Assembly (NCBI GenBank): GCA_023387335.1
Contig: JAEWIF010000044.1
Coordinates: 1-64,000, forward strand
DNA length: 64,000 bases
Direction of reading: 5' to 3'
Source: Pseudomonadota bacterium
GTDB lineage: Bacteria; Pseudomonadota; Gammaproteobacteria; Burkholderiales; Burkholderiaceae_C
Each line of letters starts with the position of its first letter. Within the stretch, counting starts at the first letter, position 1. This document shows positions 62,967 to 64,000 of the stretch, in pieces. The notes under the pieces were generated by a model, which was not told the DNA's origin, did no database searches, and worked only from the letters and a program-made list of their open reading frames with translations. A program made the position numbers and the translations under genes.

Positions 62967-63935
62967 TCACTCGGCCTTGATGCCCTGTTCGCGCACCACG
63001 CGCGTGAACAGCTTGATCTCCTGCGACACCAGCTTGTCCAGCTCGGCACCCGGGCCGGCGACCACGTTGATGCCTTGCCCGTCCAGGCGCGTCTTCACCG
63101 CCGGGTCGGCCAGCGCCGCCGCGGTGGCGGCGTGCAGCTTGCCGATAACGGCGGCGGACGTGCCGGCCGGCACGAACATGCCCACCCAGGTGTCGGCCTC
63201 GTAGCCGGACACGGTCTCGCCCATGGTCTGCACGTTCGGCAGCAGCGAGGTGCGCTTCTGCGAGGTGATGGCGATGGCCTTGAGCTTGCCGGTCTTCAGG
63301 TGCGGAACGATGCCGCCCAGCGTGCCGAGCACGGCGGGCACCTGGTTGCCGATCACATCCGTCATCGCCGGGCCCGCGCCCTTGTAGCCGACGTGGGTCA
63401 GCGGATGCTTGCTCATCGACTCCAGCACGGCGCCCGCGAAGTGGCCCGGCGAACCCACGCCGCCGGTGGCGTACTGGCGGAACTTGGGGTCTTTCGCGCC
63501 GAGCGCCAGCCACTCCGCGAGGTTGCTGGCCGGCACCGACGGATGCACGGCCAGCACCTGCGGCAGCTGGCCGACCAGCGTGACGCCTTTCAGGTCCTTC
63601 TCGGTGTCGAAGGGCAGCGAAGGCATCAGCGCCTGGTTGATGCTGTGAGACGAAACGGTGAAGAGCACCGTGTAGCCGTCGGCCGGCGACTTGGCGACGT
63701 AGCTGGTGGCGATGGTGCCGCCTGCACCCGGCCGGTTCTCCACGATCACCGACTGCCCGAGCTTCTCCGACAGCTTGTCGCTGATGGCGCGCGCGGCGGC
63801 GTCCGCGCCGCCGCCCGGCGCGAAGGTGACGACCAGCTTCACGGGCTGGCGCGCCGGGAATTCAGTCTGCGCGAAGGCCGGTACGGCGTGGGCCAGGCCC
63901 GCCAGCGCGAGCAGGGCGATGTTCAGGGATCTCAT
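62967..63935 (-). CDS. Bug-family tripartite tricarboxylate transporter substrate-binding protein
   Basis: 322 residues. A Sec signal peptide (about residues 1-22, ending AVPAFA) is followed by the Bug fold: VKLVVTFAPGGGADAAARAI, VIVENRPGAGGTIATSYVAK, SPADGYTVLF. Such proteins bind small carboxylates in the periplasm and often function without an adjacent transporter, as here. Convergent with the DUF1178 gene, 12 bases apart. The last 65 bases of the window beyond it hold its upstream region with no gene. Confidence 0.92.
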   Translation of the reverse strand: MRSLNIALLALAGLAHAVPAFAQTEFPARQPVKLVVTFAPGGGADAAARAISDKLSEKLGQSVIVENRPGAGGTIATSYVAKSPADGYTVLFTVSSHSINQALMPSLPFDTEKDLKGVTLVGQLPQVLAVHPSVPASNLAEWLALGAKDPKFRQYATGGVGSPGHFAGAVLESMSKHPLTHVGYKGAGPAMTDVIGNQVPAVLGTLGGIVPHLKTGKLKAIAITSQKRTSLLPNVQTMGETVSGYEADTWVGMFVPAGTSAAVIGKLHAATAAALADPAVKTRLDGQGINVVAGPGAELDKLVSQEIKLFTRVVREQGIKAE

Positions 63936-64000
63936 GCGGTGTCTCCATCGTTGTCCGCGGGACTATAGGAAGGCCCGCCGCGCCGCACCACTACGAAATA

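Overview
The window is a stretch of ordinary chromosome from a very GC-rich betaproteobacterium. Gene order and protein content (tpiA-secG-tRNA-Leu-nuoA-N followed by DUF2818, Nudix and DUF1178 genes; Bug-family solute-binding protein; rpsU next to yqeY; a ~89-bp CGTCAT...ATGACG palindromic element) point to Burkholderiales, most likely Comamonadaceae. That placement is inference from gene content. I see no prophage, insertion sequence, plasmid gene, CRISPR array or rRNA.

Region 1-20.2 kb is housekeeping with small accessory genes: uppP, an alpha/beta hydrolase, an Anbu-type proteasome homologue translationally coupled to mutS, a GAF protein, an Asp-box lipoprotein, an MscS channel whose C-terminus runs into a palindromic repeat, suhB, trmJ, a LysE exporter, a NIPSNAP protein, a WYL regulator, an amidase, mog, yjgA, pmbA, yqeY, rpsU with its promoter and terminator, an HI0933-type flavoprotein and a DUF2784 protein.

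Region 20.2-37.8 kb is a nitrate-assimilation island and the most interesting part. One minus-strand operon runs narK-nirB-nirD-nasA-ybiB-cobA (uptake, nitrite and nitrate reduction, siroheme supply). A second runs nrtA-nrtB-nrtD and continues, with small gaps and overlaps, into a PilJ-sensor CheA-like kinase, a response regulator and a CheX-like phosphatase. Each operon is preceded by the same sigma-54 core (TGGCACGGTCCCTGC). Two ANTAR RNA-binding regulators are present: a NIT-ANTAR NasR protein immediately upstream of nrtA, and a degenerate-receiver-ANTAR protein with two PilJ-like motifs, divergent from narK. The nrtA leader contains a readable ANTAR target: two hairpins with the identical hexaloop AACGGC, the second mutually exclusive with a 13-bp intrinsic terminator. 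The narK leader has one clear hexaloop hairpin (AACGTC), but the competing helix there covers the narK start codon, which suggests control of translation.

Region 37.8-46.8 kb holds tsaD, an hsp20 gene with a sigma-32-like promoter, a periplasmic substrate-binding protein, an aminotransferase, rpsO-pnp with leader and terminator hairpins, a quinone oxidoreductase, tpiA and secG.

Region 46.9-64 kb begins with tRNA-Leu(GAG), then the complete 14-gene nuo operon for respiratory complex I (nuoA to nuoN), DUF2818, an ADP-ribose-type Nudix hydrolase and DUF1178, and ends with a convergent Bug-family binding-protein gene.

Coding is dense and few gaps exceed 200 bases; none without a gene exceeds 300 bases. 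Several genes lack a Shine-Dalgarno sequence and have a TANNNT box 6-10 bases before the ATG, suggesting leaderless mRNAs.
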